Shown here: positions 12,880 to 24,795 of the stretch, in pieces
Numbering within the stretch: the first letter of the stretch is position 1
Layout: each line of letters opens with the position of its first letter
DNA from: Puffinus mauretanicus
Taxonomy: Eukaryota > Chordata > Aves > Procellariiformes > Procellariidae
DNA length: 64,000 nucleotides
Direction: 5' to 3'
NCBI GenBank assembly: GCA_023333565.1
Contig: JAJKFH010000385.1
Location: 1,488,001 to 1,552,000 of the forward strand
Translations under genes and position numbers: made by a program
The notes under the pieces: generated by a model
Seen by the model: only the letters and a program-made list of their open reading frames with translations
Databases searched by the model: none
What the model was told of the DNA's origin: nothing

Positions 12880-13970
12880 CCTGTGAGCAATCCGAAAGGG
12901 CTTTAAAGTCTCTTTTTAAAAGATGATTATATTTATACCTGAAATTTTACCTCATTATCATATCAACTTTGGGGTTTTTTTTCAGTTTGGCAAAATATTT
13001 ATTTATGCAATAAACAGGAAGAGGCTCATATGTATATGTATGTGATTGCATCGAGGGCAAAGCAAAGACGGCTGGAGTCAGAATAACAGTTCCAGCCTCT
13101 AGCCTGCTGGGCAGATCTGCTGAGTGAATTTCCACTCATTTTTTTCATATTCTTCCCATCACGACAGTGGAAACTTCTTGTAATGCTGGCCGGGGAGTTC
13201 CACCTGGGTGAAGAGAGATAGTTCTTCCTAGAGAGGTACTTAATGAGTGCTGCTGTAGGGTTATCCACAAGCTCATTACTGCAACAGCAATTAATCATAA
13301 CTGGTCTTAGATCTGTAACAAGTCTGCAAACACACACTTCACTCCCTTCTTAAACGGCCCTAAGGTTGCCTGGGTGGATTGCTGCAGGCAACCCAGGGAC
13401 ACTATCCCAAAACCTGCCCCCCATCTGCACCTTCCTTGGGCTGCTGCCCCACTTTGGGGGCTGTCTGGCTGTCCGAGCTGTCAGTCCTGATGGCCATCTT
13501 TTCTGCAAAAAGCCCAGATGAATCCTGGGCAAACTTCTTCTCAATGTGAAAGCCAGATTTTGTCCCGTTTTCTCATTTCTTTAACTTTATGTCATTCCAG
13601 ATGAAGATTTTGTTGTCCAGCAGCGCCTCCCTCCTCCAAGTGCATACCTGGCTGTAGGCGAGAGGTTGCAGTGGAGCACATGAGCACGTCTGCACACATC
13701 TGAGAGCACCTGGCCTCCGCAAAAAATTATTACAATAAGTGGCTTTCACTGACTTCCTGTGCAGTCTGTCCTGAGCAAGGGCTGTCTAAAATAGCAGCCT
13801 CCCATTCTGAACATCATCTCCATTTCTTGTTTTTTAATTTCCAAAAGCTTGCAGAGATGATTCTTTCCTTTGGGGAGAAGGCCTGTGCATGTGAAATCAC
13901 TACACCGGGAAAGGATCTGCTACCTCTGTTTAATTGAGCAATTTGACAAAATGACTCTTTCAGGGCTTCT

Positions 13971-14023
13971 CTGAAGTTAATGGGAGTTTTATTAGTTACT
14001 TCAGCAGTAGCAGGATCAGGCCC
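13971..14023 (+). repeat. Fragment of an old amniote palindromic repeat
   Basis: CTGAAGTTAATGGGAGTTTT is followed by AGCAGGATCAGGCCCT. This is the clearest match in the window to the dispersed repeat phrase ending in GCAGGATCAGGCCC. Only one arm is visible. Confidence 0.45.
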
Positions 14024-14273
14024 TTTGACTTCATCAGGCATGTCATCCATCTTCACATGAACAGGCTGACAGGACAGGGATTGAAATTTCACAGTCTGTG
14101 ATATATTTAGAGATTGTTTAGATTGGATTAGGCTATGGAAAATACTGTGCTGACCAAGATAATCATCCTTCAGATATTGATCTAACCCCTGTCTGCTCAA
14201 ATTTGTTCTTCCAAATCACATTGCCTGCAGTTACCTACCGCTATCTTACAGTAATATTGCAGTGACAGCTGCT

Positions 14274-14347
14274 GGGATCCCTGATTTTTCCCCAATGGAA
14301 ATCAACGGTGAAACCCAACTGACTTCAAGGCTACAGGATTGTGCCCT
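14274..14347 (+). repeat. Fragment of an old amniote palindromic repeat
   Basis: CCCAATGGAAATCAACGGTG, then CCCAACTGACTTCAAGG and ACAGGATTGTGCCCT, follow the same order as the 13971 copy about 250 bp away. Both could come from one longer ancient insertion. Confidence 0.4.
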
Positions 14348-17300
14348 ATGGGCACTGTTTTCAGGACCACATTTCCCGCTAAAATGGGTGCATGTTTTGA
14401 GCTGCAATGCTGAAAATCAGACACTAACATCCCAACTCAGCTCAATAATACAGAGTTTAGCTTTCTGGCATGGGAAGGGGGACACATCCACAGAAATCAT
14501 ACCCACAATGCTATATAGCACTACCTAGACTAGCTCTGAACAAATTAGTGGGAGTGCCCAGGGAATGTGCCAAATTTCCAAAAACACTGTACGAAGGCTA
14601 ACATTCATGGCCCCAACAGAGCTAAAACGTCCCCAGGAGACCATTGTACCACCATGGCTGTACTGCTTCCAGCACGGCATTAGCTTGTTCCAAGACAGCT
14701 AAGGTATCTCTGGATGGTGCTTGCCTTGTCATATTTTGATTTAGACACATTTTTAGATCATTGCTGAACTGGGTCTAAATATATACTTGTGGAACAGCTC
14801 CATAACCTGGATCTCCATTACGACCACGGATTTGGAACGCAACTCTAAACACTTGGGATGGCTGAAAAGGGCACACAAAGGGAGTGACTCCCTGCAGCCT
14901 GAAAAACCGGGGACTTTGCCAGCCAGGCGTAAGGTGGAATAAGACCAACAGGACTCTTAAAGCTGTGCCACCACCTGTTAGATATAAGGCAGGCCCAGCA
15001 AAGCACTACTGCAGAAATAAATAACAAAATGTCATGTCAGCTCTGTAAGTACAATCCTGCACTGGTTTATAGATTTCACATAGCATTTTAGTCAAAGCAC
15101 ACTATGGAAATCAAACGGAATTTAATTTTTGAAGCATCCTTTGTCCTGGAGGGAGAGAAGTGAATTAAGCTGAATTGAGTTTCTTCTTCTAATACCTCAC
15201 ACACTGCACAAAAAACATGTAAAGCTCTGCCAAAGCTACACAGATCTGGGATTTTGCAGAACAGTCGGCTGCCTGATCCTTCTTCCTAAGATTTGCTACT
15301 AATTCGAATAACACCAGTCTCCTGAGTCATGCTGTTTTTCCTAGAATCCAAGCTCTCATGTTTAGCAGATCACATAAGAAACTAAAGATTAAAGTTTTTA
15401 TTTAGATTGTGGTAAGCCCATGAAAAAGACAATTCAGAGATGCATCCAGGTGTGCAACAGGTTTTGGTGTAATATTGCTAGGTGTTTACTGAGGTCCTGT
15501 GCTAGCTCCAGATCTTGTGATCTGTATTTCCTTGTTGCTGGAGGTGATGAAAGGTTTGCTCTATCTTTTGGACTCTTATTCCCATTTGTGAGGTTCAGGG
15601 TCCATATCAGCAGCACACACAGTACAGTTCAGTGCTTTGGGTTCAATAGGTTTCAACATCTTTTGTTCCAAAACCAGCAACATTTCCCTCAAAACCCTCA
15701 GCATACTCCTACCCAGCATTACTTACTCTGGACTATAAAACCTCGTGCTCACTGTTTCTGCTTTCATGGATTCCACAGCAAGGGTAAGATATCCTGCCAA
15801 AACACAAGTTTTACTCCTAAAAGCCTGTACATCCATACAAAAACACCAAATAAGAAAAGGTAAAGAACCTCCTCTCTTGAAGCATTCCTCCTCAACTCAT
15901 CAATGGCTTGTCAATTTTTGTCAACTCTTTCAAGAGACATCTCTTTACCTTCTACATCCTCCCAAAACAGTGGCAAGCAGGGATTATCAGGGGAATCCTT
16001 TAACTAGAAAAAGCAGCAAACTGTCCATGTCAGGATCAAGTAGATTTTAGAACCCATTAATAACATTTTTAATAAACCAATAGAAGATGTAGGTACAACA
16101 CTGATCCACACTCATTTATGAGTTTGACTATTACTTCATGAAAAATTAATGCCAATTAGTCATTTTGACATTAGAAAAAAACAAAAAAGGAAGTCCAGAA
16201 AATAGTCTTAGAAAGACAAAAGTTCATATTGTAGCAATTACTCTGAAATCGGGTTTTAAGTATATGCTATACTTTCCAAGTATACTCACAGTACCTCACT
16301 TACTTAAGATATTTTTGATTCTTAGAATTTCCAATAATGTAAATATTTCCAAGAATTTCCTTGATTGGTTTATATATTATTAAGTTCAATATTTGAGATA
16401 ACTGTAGTAGAAAGTTTTAACTGTACATATTGAAGAAAGAGTGTGATTGGGTTGTAGTTTAGGAGATTATTTGCTGCAGCTAAATAAATGGGATGCCTGA
16501 GGACATGAAGCTGTCACAGCAGAGGCAGATATGGAATGACATCAGAACAGGAGGTGAAAATATGCAAACACCTATCGATATAATCATAAAAATGATAGAA
16601 TAATGACAATTATCTTTCTCGTAGCTTGAGCTTAAGAGGGGTTGGTTGTTGTTGTTTTGCTTCTTGCACCATACAGCTATCAGAGTACTGAGTAGCAAGC
16701 ACGCATCATCCTCCCTCAAAGAAGAGTGTTTGATGTCAGAAATGGGTCTTGGTCTATAGGAAAAGGTCCAGAGCTTCTGGATGTGACTAAGAGAGACAGA
16801 GTTAGATACTCAAATACACTTGGGATGCTCAGCATGAAAAGTTTTGTGCTGGGGAGCTATGTAAGGCTTGGGTCAAAGATCTCTGAACTGCTGTCATGCC
16901 TTGCCTGTCACCGCTGCATCAGCCACCTTAGTCTGGTTCAGTACAAAAAATCCAACATCCAACTCCTGCCATTGCCTGCCTGGAGTGAAACCAGACACAG
17001 CTCCTCTCACTAACTTTTTAGGCATACTCAGGAGCTAAAACGCAACATCTCCTGTCCACAGATCTGATATAAAGCAGGTGCCTGCCCTAATTCCACCTGC
17101 TCCTGGGCCCCAGCTCCGGCATCCTTCACTGCTTGCAGCCAGCTCACAGCTCCTCTAAACACACGGGTAACAGCCCAGGCCAAAATGAGGCCTCCAGCTC
17201 CTTGAAGCAGGCACAAAGATGCAAAAGGTGTTTGAAGGAAGTCATGCCAGGGTCTTTCCAGGCCAGGAGGCAAGAGGGCACACTGCAAGGAGGTGAGGCC

Positions 17301-20300
17301 ACAGAGACACAACCCTTCTCGGTGGGAGTGCAGTTGGGCTGGGGCATGAAGAACTGTGGTCAGCAGCTGGAGGAGAGAAGGGGATGTGGCAGGTCCCCAG
17401 GTCATGGCATGACCATGGTGTAGACTCAACTCATCCACATATGAATGAAGTGCCACCACTGCTGGGCTTAGCTGAACGGAGCAGAGAGGTTGGTTCTGGG
17501 AGCTTACATCCATGACTAGGGTAAAGAAAAAACGACTCTAGAAGAACAGGGACAGAGGTGGGAAGGTCATCAGCCGTATGGAGGGCTGAGGTTTATAAAT
17601 ACAACCCTTTCTCATTTCCAAGCTTGCAGGTAGGAATCAGATTTGAGCACCCAACTTGCAGAACCACTGCAGGTTTTCACCCAAGTATCTACATTTCACT
17701 ACAAGCAGGACTGCTGGTTTTTTCCCACAAGAGGGCCCTACAGCTTCACTCTCCAGACTAAGGAATCTGTGATATTTAAGGTAGGGCTTGTGAATAACTG
17801 TAGTCCCACGTTGCCTGTAAGAGGCCACTGTGGGGTATATATTGTCACATACTCGGAAAGAAAACAGTCCTGCCTGCTATGAATGTGTAAGTCATTCCTG
17901 TGACTCCTTCTGAGCCAGAGGAGTAGGATTTGAGTCATAGCACAAAAATAAGCCTCTATTAAAGAGAAAGAAATAGTTGCCAGGGACCCTGGTTAGAGTT
18001 GAAAGAGACCCATTTATAAGTGCTGCGATGTGGAAGGGACCTGTCTCAGCTTGTTGTGTAGAGTTACAAACAAAGGTAACCACAAGTTGGAGATAAAACA
18101 CATAGTATAAGCAGGATTGATTTCAACAAGGCGTTTTGCAGTAATGCTATCCACTGGCGGGATAACGAGCAGCAATGTTAGAGATGTGAGACAGATGATT
18201 GCAGCCAGGCTCACGGGCATGTTTCCTCGGCTGGTAGTGCTGACACGTGGTAACTAAATGAAAAATGACTGGAAGAAGCACAGTGTAACCCTGGCTGGTC
18301 CCTCCCTCACCATCTCCTGGGCTCCCTGGGGAGACTGCGAGGTCTCCTGCCCAAGTTTGCAGAGAAGAGCACCCAAAGGACATCAGTCCCCTAGGAAAAC
18401 TCAATCCCAGCTTCTTGCAATATACAGACAAAAAACTTCACTCCTGCTGCAGATCCTTGAGAGACCAGGCAGGAACAATGTCTTAAGCAGTGCAATGCTG
18501 GTAAAAGCTTTCCATTTCCCCAAGTGTTTTTTCAAACCAAGAGCTGGGTCCATGCCTTCCCACAGTGAGCTATAAGTGAAAATCGACACAAGACACATTT
18601 TCTCCCTGTTATTTCTTTTCATTGGTGTGTGCTGGTCTTGCTTTATCTAAAAGGAAGCAGGACTGAACTTCAAAAATAAAATTCCAGACCATGCAAATTA
18701 ACTTCTTTTTTCCTCCTCAAGTGCACTATTTATACTACTTTTAATACCAACCAAGAGATTCTCCTACGATTACTTTTTTCAGTGCTGGAGGAAAACCTAA
18801 TGTCAAAACCACATTTCATACTTCATATGTCATATTCTTCAACTACATTCTTCTTTTTTCTCCCTTAACTTCAAAAACCATTAAAAATATTTTTAAGGAT
18901 AGTTACCACAATTGGAGTCATATGCAACCACCCAACGTAAAACACCAACCACAGGTACACCACTAACTCCCTATGCCCTCCTGAACCTCAGTAACACCCT
19001 TTCAGCAAACCAGTGGGATGGCACAACCTTAATCACAATATAAAATTCCTCTTGTTATGCTAACACTTATGAGAAAGGTATAAAGGGAGACTTTCAGCAA
19101 CTCTTAGGACTACAGATCAGAACAGATCCTTACAGTGTTTGCAGAACAGATGAACAATAGACTCTTGAAGAGTAAAACAAGCAAGCGAGCAGAACAGCCA
19201 GCTACGCTCAATACACATCAATCCCAGGAAAAATAAATGTTTGTACAAAGCTGCACAACCAGTGTGGCCACTTGGAGGTTTTTTCGTCGTGTTTCGTATA
19301 TTGACTAATTCCAAACATTTTTTACTTGGGTTCACTTCCAAGTGCAAGGACGAACATCTAGTTAACCCAAAACAACTAAGGGCTCATTTAGGCATGTTTG
19401 AGAATGGTCACAATTAATAGCTTGTTCAAAGCTTGCAGAAGTAATACTGTTGCCAGACTATTGGTGCAGTGCATTTGCCAACCCTTTTCTGCTGCATTGC
19501 TGCATATCAAGTATTCCTTTTGATTCTAAAAAATGCACATTTTTGCTTTGTATATCAATGATTGCAATGTTATTGTGGAGACCCAATCTGGAAAGAAGTG
19601 GGCTAATAACAGTTCACAGTGATGTTATTTTAATACACCATTTGGTTCAGACTCACGTTCCTGTTTCTATATAGCTCCTTTTACATCAGCTACACTCACA
19701 AGTGCTTGTTAAAGGAAAATTTAAAAAAAAAAAAAATTATAAAAAGTTGCAGTTCCCTCTTTGCATTGTGGTCCAAATTTAGAAAGTCATGTCTCAACTG
19801 ACTCTAAACACTTGGTAATGTCCCACCGAAATAAAAGTAAAATATGTGCTTATGCACTGAAGTGGATCTTCTATATGGCTACAGTGGGATTTGGCCATTT
19901 AAAATATAATCATCTAATTTAGATTAGAGATTCCCCCAACCATGAGGGGAGAGACATAAATCAGTCCCCTTGACCACTCATCCGACCCGTCCGAGAGCCC
20001 TGCGTCAGGCAGGCTGAGGGCTCCCTGGACGTGCCTGCCTGTCCCTGGGGTGGCAGGGGGACAGGCAAGCCGAGGCTCTCAGGGCTCCCTGTTGTTGTCT
20101 GCAGTGCGGGGGTGTTTCTGAGTGTTACCTGGGGCTCCCTCAAGAGACACAGGTGCTGCTGGGGGCAATTGGTCTGGTTTATTTGAGACTTCCTTTAGAA
20201 AGGATGGATCTTTTAAAGAATACATCCTTCTAAAATATGGGAAAGGACTTCATGATGTACAGTCCAGTACATTTATGAGTGCTATCCATTTTCTCTCAAG

Positions 20301-22311
20301 TAAAGTACTGCTTTGCAGAAACTGCTTGGCAGCAGAAAGGACCTTTAAAGTCAGAGGTCCCTTCATCCTAATGCCATGTTCAGTCAGTGTCTTTCCCCAA
20401 TATCTGCACAAAATCCTTTCTGCTTTGCATTACAGAAATCATGCTTGAGGCAGTATAAAGCTAGCGAGGCATCAAATCAAGTGTGGGTTCGTAACAAGCA
20501 AGTGGAGCTGGATGATATGAAAGCTCCAGAACTATGATGGACATCTCTGCCAAGTCCACCTAATCATTACAGCAGAAAGTCACACACAATTGGACATGTC
20601 TCTGCCTAATAGCTGTACATAGTTATATATTCTGCTCAAGACATTCTTTCTGTTAAAAAACAAAGGACCCACATTAAAAAAATAACAGAAGTAGCATTTT
20701 TTTCAGTGAAAATGTCAAAGGGATAGCTATGCTAAGTTGTGCCACCCTCAGTATCCTCTGGTATTTGGGTGTGGGGTCATTCCCACATAGGCAGATTGCC
20801 TTCCACAGCCACTTCCAGCTCTCCTTTATTAGCTTTTTATAGGAAGGACAGGGTATGAATTATATGGCACTTTACCAGTACTGAACAGAAAATATAATGG
20901 GTCACTTTTTGGGGCCATGATTTTAATTTGGAATTTTCTTCCACTACTTTATCAATTTTGCCTTCAGCTCCTACTACTTTGATTAAGGTTCAGAAGCCTC
21001 CTGGAATAAATGTGTTACAAAGAGAGATTTCCCTGGTCCGTGCTGATGGATTCAGAAAGCCATTAGAAGAAGTGGGATCAACTGGTATTTAGAATAAGTT
21101 TGCAAGCACTTCTGCCTATTTTATTACACCTAGACACTTTCTGTCTGCTTTAAGATTCACTGTTGGTTATTTAGGTCAGGTTTATAAGCTAGTCTCATTC
21201 CGTGCTTCTCTCAAGCATCCTGTGAATCTTGTGCGGGATTCAATTTGCTAAAGATTTATGAGTCCTTCCCATTCCAGAGTCATATACATCATATGGAAAC
21301 TATTGTGGAATGGAGAGCTTCGAGGTAGTCCCTCCCTGACTGTCTCTAGAACAGCATTACAAACTAATAACTTCTGAAAAGAACTGCCATAACAGTACCA
21401 TAGCCTTTTTTCTTGTTGATTTTTTAAATTTAATTTAGGCCCATTTTGCCTTTTTGTCTGAATGTTTTCTAGCCAAGTCCTTGAACGTTACCAGGGAAGC
21501 AGGGGAGGGAAAAGAAGATAGAAACTGTTACTTGGTTTCAGCTGCTGCCTCCCAGTTAGAGCTAATGGACTGAAATGTCCAAAAATTAACCCCCTGAGGT
21601 GATCGTCAGGATATTTACATGTGTGTTTTCTAGCCCACTGTCTCTTCAAATGAAGAGGTACAGTATAAACACTGCTTTTCAATTATCTTACTCTTGTAAC
21701 CAAGTTGCTACCTTGTCTGCAAAGAATATGCTACCCTGCCTGCAAAGAATAGAGAATCCAAAGAGAGCAACAGATGAACTTCATTAGAATGAGGTTTGTC
21801 CAGCATACGGATATAAACACGCAGTAGGGAGAGCCCCCTTGTACTCAGACAACAGATCCACCCAGTGCAGCAGCCAGCAGTGACCAGAGGCAGAAAGCAC
21901 TTTAGAAAACAGGACAAATATAAGGTGATTATTGCCTGCTCTGCATTACAGCTTCTAGCATTCAGAAGGGTGGTATCCAAACCATTATTTTTAGTAACTA
22001 AAGACTAGTGTTTAGTTACAGTGTTTGTCTTTTCCCATCTTCAGCTTATATATATGTCTGACCTATAGAAATGCATGTTGCAAAGGAGCTCATAATTTGA
22101 CCATGCATTGGGTGAAAGTATACTCCTCTTGGTGTTTTTAAGGTGCAGATTGCCTTCTAGTTCTTGTCCTGTGAGAAACAGTGAACAGTGAAGCTCCTTT
22201 TTCCATTCGTCTTCTTTGCACCACCCAAATTACTGTTATATTCCTCCCTTTCCCTTACTCATTTCTTCCAAGCTGAATACAGTAATCTGTTTAGTTTTTT
22301 GCAACATGGAA

Positions 22312-23419
22312 GATGAGCCAACTGAGAGCTTATGGGTCAGGATTAGAGGGCAGACCAATGTGGGTGACATTGTGGTGAGTGTCCGCTGCAGACCATCTGA
22401 TCAGCAAGAAGGAGATAAGGCCTTCTTCAGACAACTGGATGAGGCCTTACATTGCAGGTCCTGGTGCTCATGGGGGATTTGAACCAACCCAATATTTGCT
22501 GGAAGGGCAACACAAGCAATCCAGTAGGTTTCCAGAGTGCACTGATGATAATGAGGCACTCCCTGGACCTGACAGGTACCAACAAGGAAGAACTGGTAGG
22601 GGAGGTGAAGGTCAGGGGCCAGACTTGGCTGCAGTGACCATGAGATGGGGGACTTCAGGATCTCAAGAGAAGGGAACAAGTCAAATAGCAGGATCATGGC
22701 CTGGACTTCAGGAGAGCAGACTTTGTCCTGTTCAGGGACCTGTTAGGAAGAATCCGCAGGGTATTCTGGGGAATAAAGCGGTTCAGGAGAGCTGGTTGAT
22801 TTTCAAGCATCACCTACTCCAAGCTCAAGATTAGTCCATGCGAATGTGCAGGAAGTCAAGCAAAGGGGGATAGAAGGCCTGTATGGACAAATAAGTAGCC
22901 CCTGACAAAGCTCAAACAAAAAAGTAAGTCTACCAGAGGTGGAAGCAGGACTAGGTAACTCAGGAGGAGTATTGAGACACTCTCAATGTGCAGTGATGGG
23001 ATTAGGAAAGCCAAAGCCTGCCTGGATTTGAATCTGATGAGGCATGTGAAGGGCAGCAAGAAAGCTACATAGGTAGCAAAAGGAAGACTGGGGAAAAATG
23101 GGCCCACTGCTGAATGGAGCAAAGGACCCAGTGACAAAGGGCATGGAAAAGGCCAAGGTACTCAATGCCACCTTTGCCTCAGTCTTCACTGTCAAGCCCA
23201 GCCTTCAGGAACTGCAGGCCCCTGAGACCAGTGGGAAAGTCTGCAGCAAGGAAGACTTATCCTTGGTGGATAAGGATCACATTAGGGAACATTTAAAATC
23301 TCCATTTTGGAGATATTCAAAACTCAACTGGACATGCAACCTGCTTTGGTTGCTCCTGCTTTTAGCAGGCCGTTGGACTAGATCTTCAGAGGTGCCTTCC
23401 AACCTTAAGGATTCTGTGA
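22312..23419 (+). mobile_element. CR1 LINE, internally deleted and 5' truncated
   Basis: The first part (to about 23297) matches the CR1 ORF2 region after the start of the endonuclease. It includes a GDLN motif in VLMGDLNQPNICW (about 22456-22494), corresponding to the GDFN motif of APE-type endonucleases, then the linker before reverse transcriptase. The frame shifts soon after (continuing as SSRFPECTDDNE). At about 23298 the sequence jumps to the CR1 3' end, with GTTGGACTAGAT and a single ATTCTGTG tail unit at 23411-23418. The reverse-transcriptase coding part is missing. The copy is dead, and the short ORFs inside it are decayed CR1 fragments. Confidence 0.88.
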
Positions 23420-23439
23420 CAGTTCATGTTTCTAATCAT

Positions 23440-24485
23440 CCTTCTCCACCTTTATGTTTTACTTTTCCAATCCAGCTATGATTTTTTCTAACGTAGTACC
23501 TATTGCAGGTACTGGCCAAGAAATCGGCATACCCTGGAGTTACACAGTGGCATGATGATATACTCTTTTTTGCTCTCTGTTTCTTTGCTAACCATTTCTA
23601 AACTTAATTTGCTTTTTTGATCACTGTTGAACTTAAGGCAACATTTTTGCATACCATGATTCCAAGACAGGTAAGACAGAGCTCATCACTGTGCATTTTA
23701 GCTACAGTTGTTTCTTTTTTTTCCCATCTATGTGTATCATTTTGCATTTACTGACATTAAATTTCATCTGCAATTTTACTGCCAAAACACTCTGTATCAT
23801 GAAATCAGAAGGATTTCATGACTCCAAAGACTTTCTTGACTATCCAAAAGCATTTCATTTTTTTTTCAAGCTTTTCTGCCTCGCACCTTCACTCCTCCTT
23901 TTATTATTGGTCATGTAAGAATTGTGAACGACAGCAGTCTCAGCTCATTTCCTTGGGGGTGACCACTGGTAATCCTCCACATCGTAAAAGCGATCAGTAA
24001 TTCCCACACTCAATTTAAGCAGATATTAAAAATCCATGAAAGGATGTTTCATCTCACCCCAAGATGATTTAGTTTCTCTAACAGTAACTCTTTAGTAAAA
24101 GACTTGGTCAAAGGCTTTTTGGAAAACCAGTTCAAGAGTCCCAATCTCATACATGGTGAGTTCTTCAAAGAAATCTAGTAAATATATGTGATACAATTTT
24201 CCTTTATAAAAGTTCAATTGGGCTCTTCCTCAGTTTATAACATTTATGTATGTCTAGTAATTCTAGTCGTTCATGTTATACCTCCACCAATTTGTGAGTA
24301 GAGATCAGATTTAGTGCTCTGTAACCTCAACAGATTACCTTAGACTCTTTAAAAAAAAACTGGTGCCACCTACTTCCTGTAGTATCTCAAAGGTAATTTT
24401 GAAACACCATAGAATTTACATACTATTCCACAGTAAGTTATTTTTAAAAGTCTTTTGAAACAGACCAGTGATTTGTAGCTGAAAT
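23440..24485 (-). mobile_element. Ancient CR1/L3-like LINE fragment
   Basis: On the - strand this resembles the reverse-transcriptase-to-3' portion of old amniote CR1/L3-type LINEs. On the + strand, recognisable stretches are TTTGCATTTACTGACATTAA near 23740, TTGGTCAAAGGCTTTTTGGA near 24103, and TTCTTCAAAGAAATCTAGTA near 24161, in the order expected for the reversed element. Divergence is high, with many small indels, so it is much older than the neighbouring + strand CR1. It has no intact ORF. Boundaries are approximate, especially on the left, where it nears the 3' end of the younger CR1. Confidence 0.7.
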
Positions 24486-24680
24486 GTTGATTTTTCACAA
24501 GGGCTGAATCACTTTGTGGATTAAAATACAGTTTTTAAACTATGACTCTTGTAGGGCTTTTTTGGAAACACAGCAATATCTCATTGCAATATTTTATCAG
24601 AGTATTTCAAAACATGTTTTAAAAGCAGAACTAAACCTTGTGAAATCACTGCATCTTTTGGATATAGATAAAATTGATTT

Positions 24681-24795
24681 TTATCATTGCCACCTCATTC
24701 ACAGGTGAAGCAATGACTCACCCAAGAGCACAAGAGTCAGTGCCAGAGCCAGGAATAAATATAGACATCCTACCACTCAGCACCTTGTACTAGAC
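24681..24795 (+). mobile_element. MIR-type SINE remnant
   Basis: TTCACAGGTGAAGCAATGAC, TCACCCAAGAGCACAAGAGT and CAGTGCCAGAGCCAGGAATA match the second half of MIR-like elements (AGGTGAAGTGACTTGCCCAAGG...GTGGCAGAGCCGGGA). It lies just downstream of the old L3-like LINE on the opposite strand. Confidence 0.5.

Larger units (their letters stand above)
11317..22311. other. Intergenic, no gene seen
   Basis: Mostly unique sequence with three fragments of old palindromic repeats (12107, 13971, 14274) and a 14-A run at 19723-19736. The longest ORF (about 160 codons, - strand, 17028-17513) sits in a GC-richer patch and shows no domain, signal peptide or family resemblance. Confidence 0.65.

Noticed and set aside
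17028..17513. 161-codon - strand ORF as a gene
   Set aside because: It sits in a GC-richer patch with rival ORFs on both strands and shows no family resemblance.
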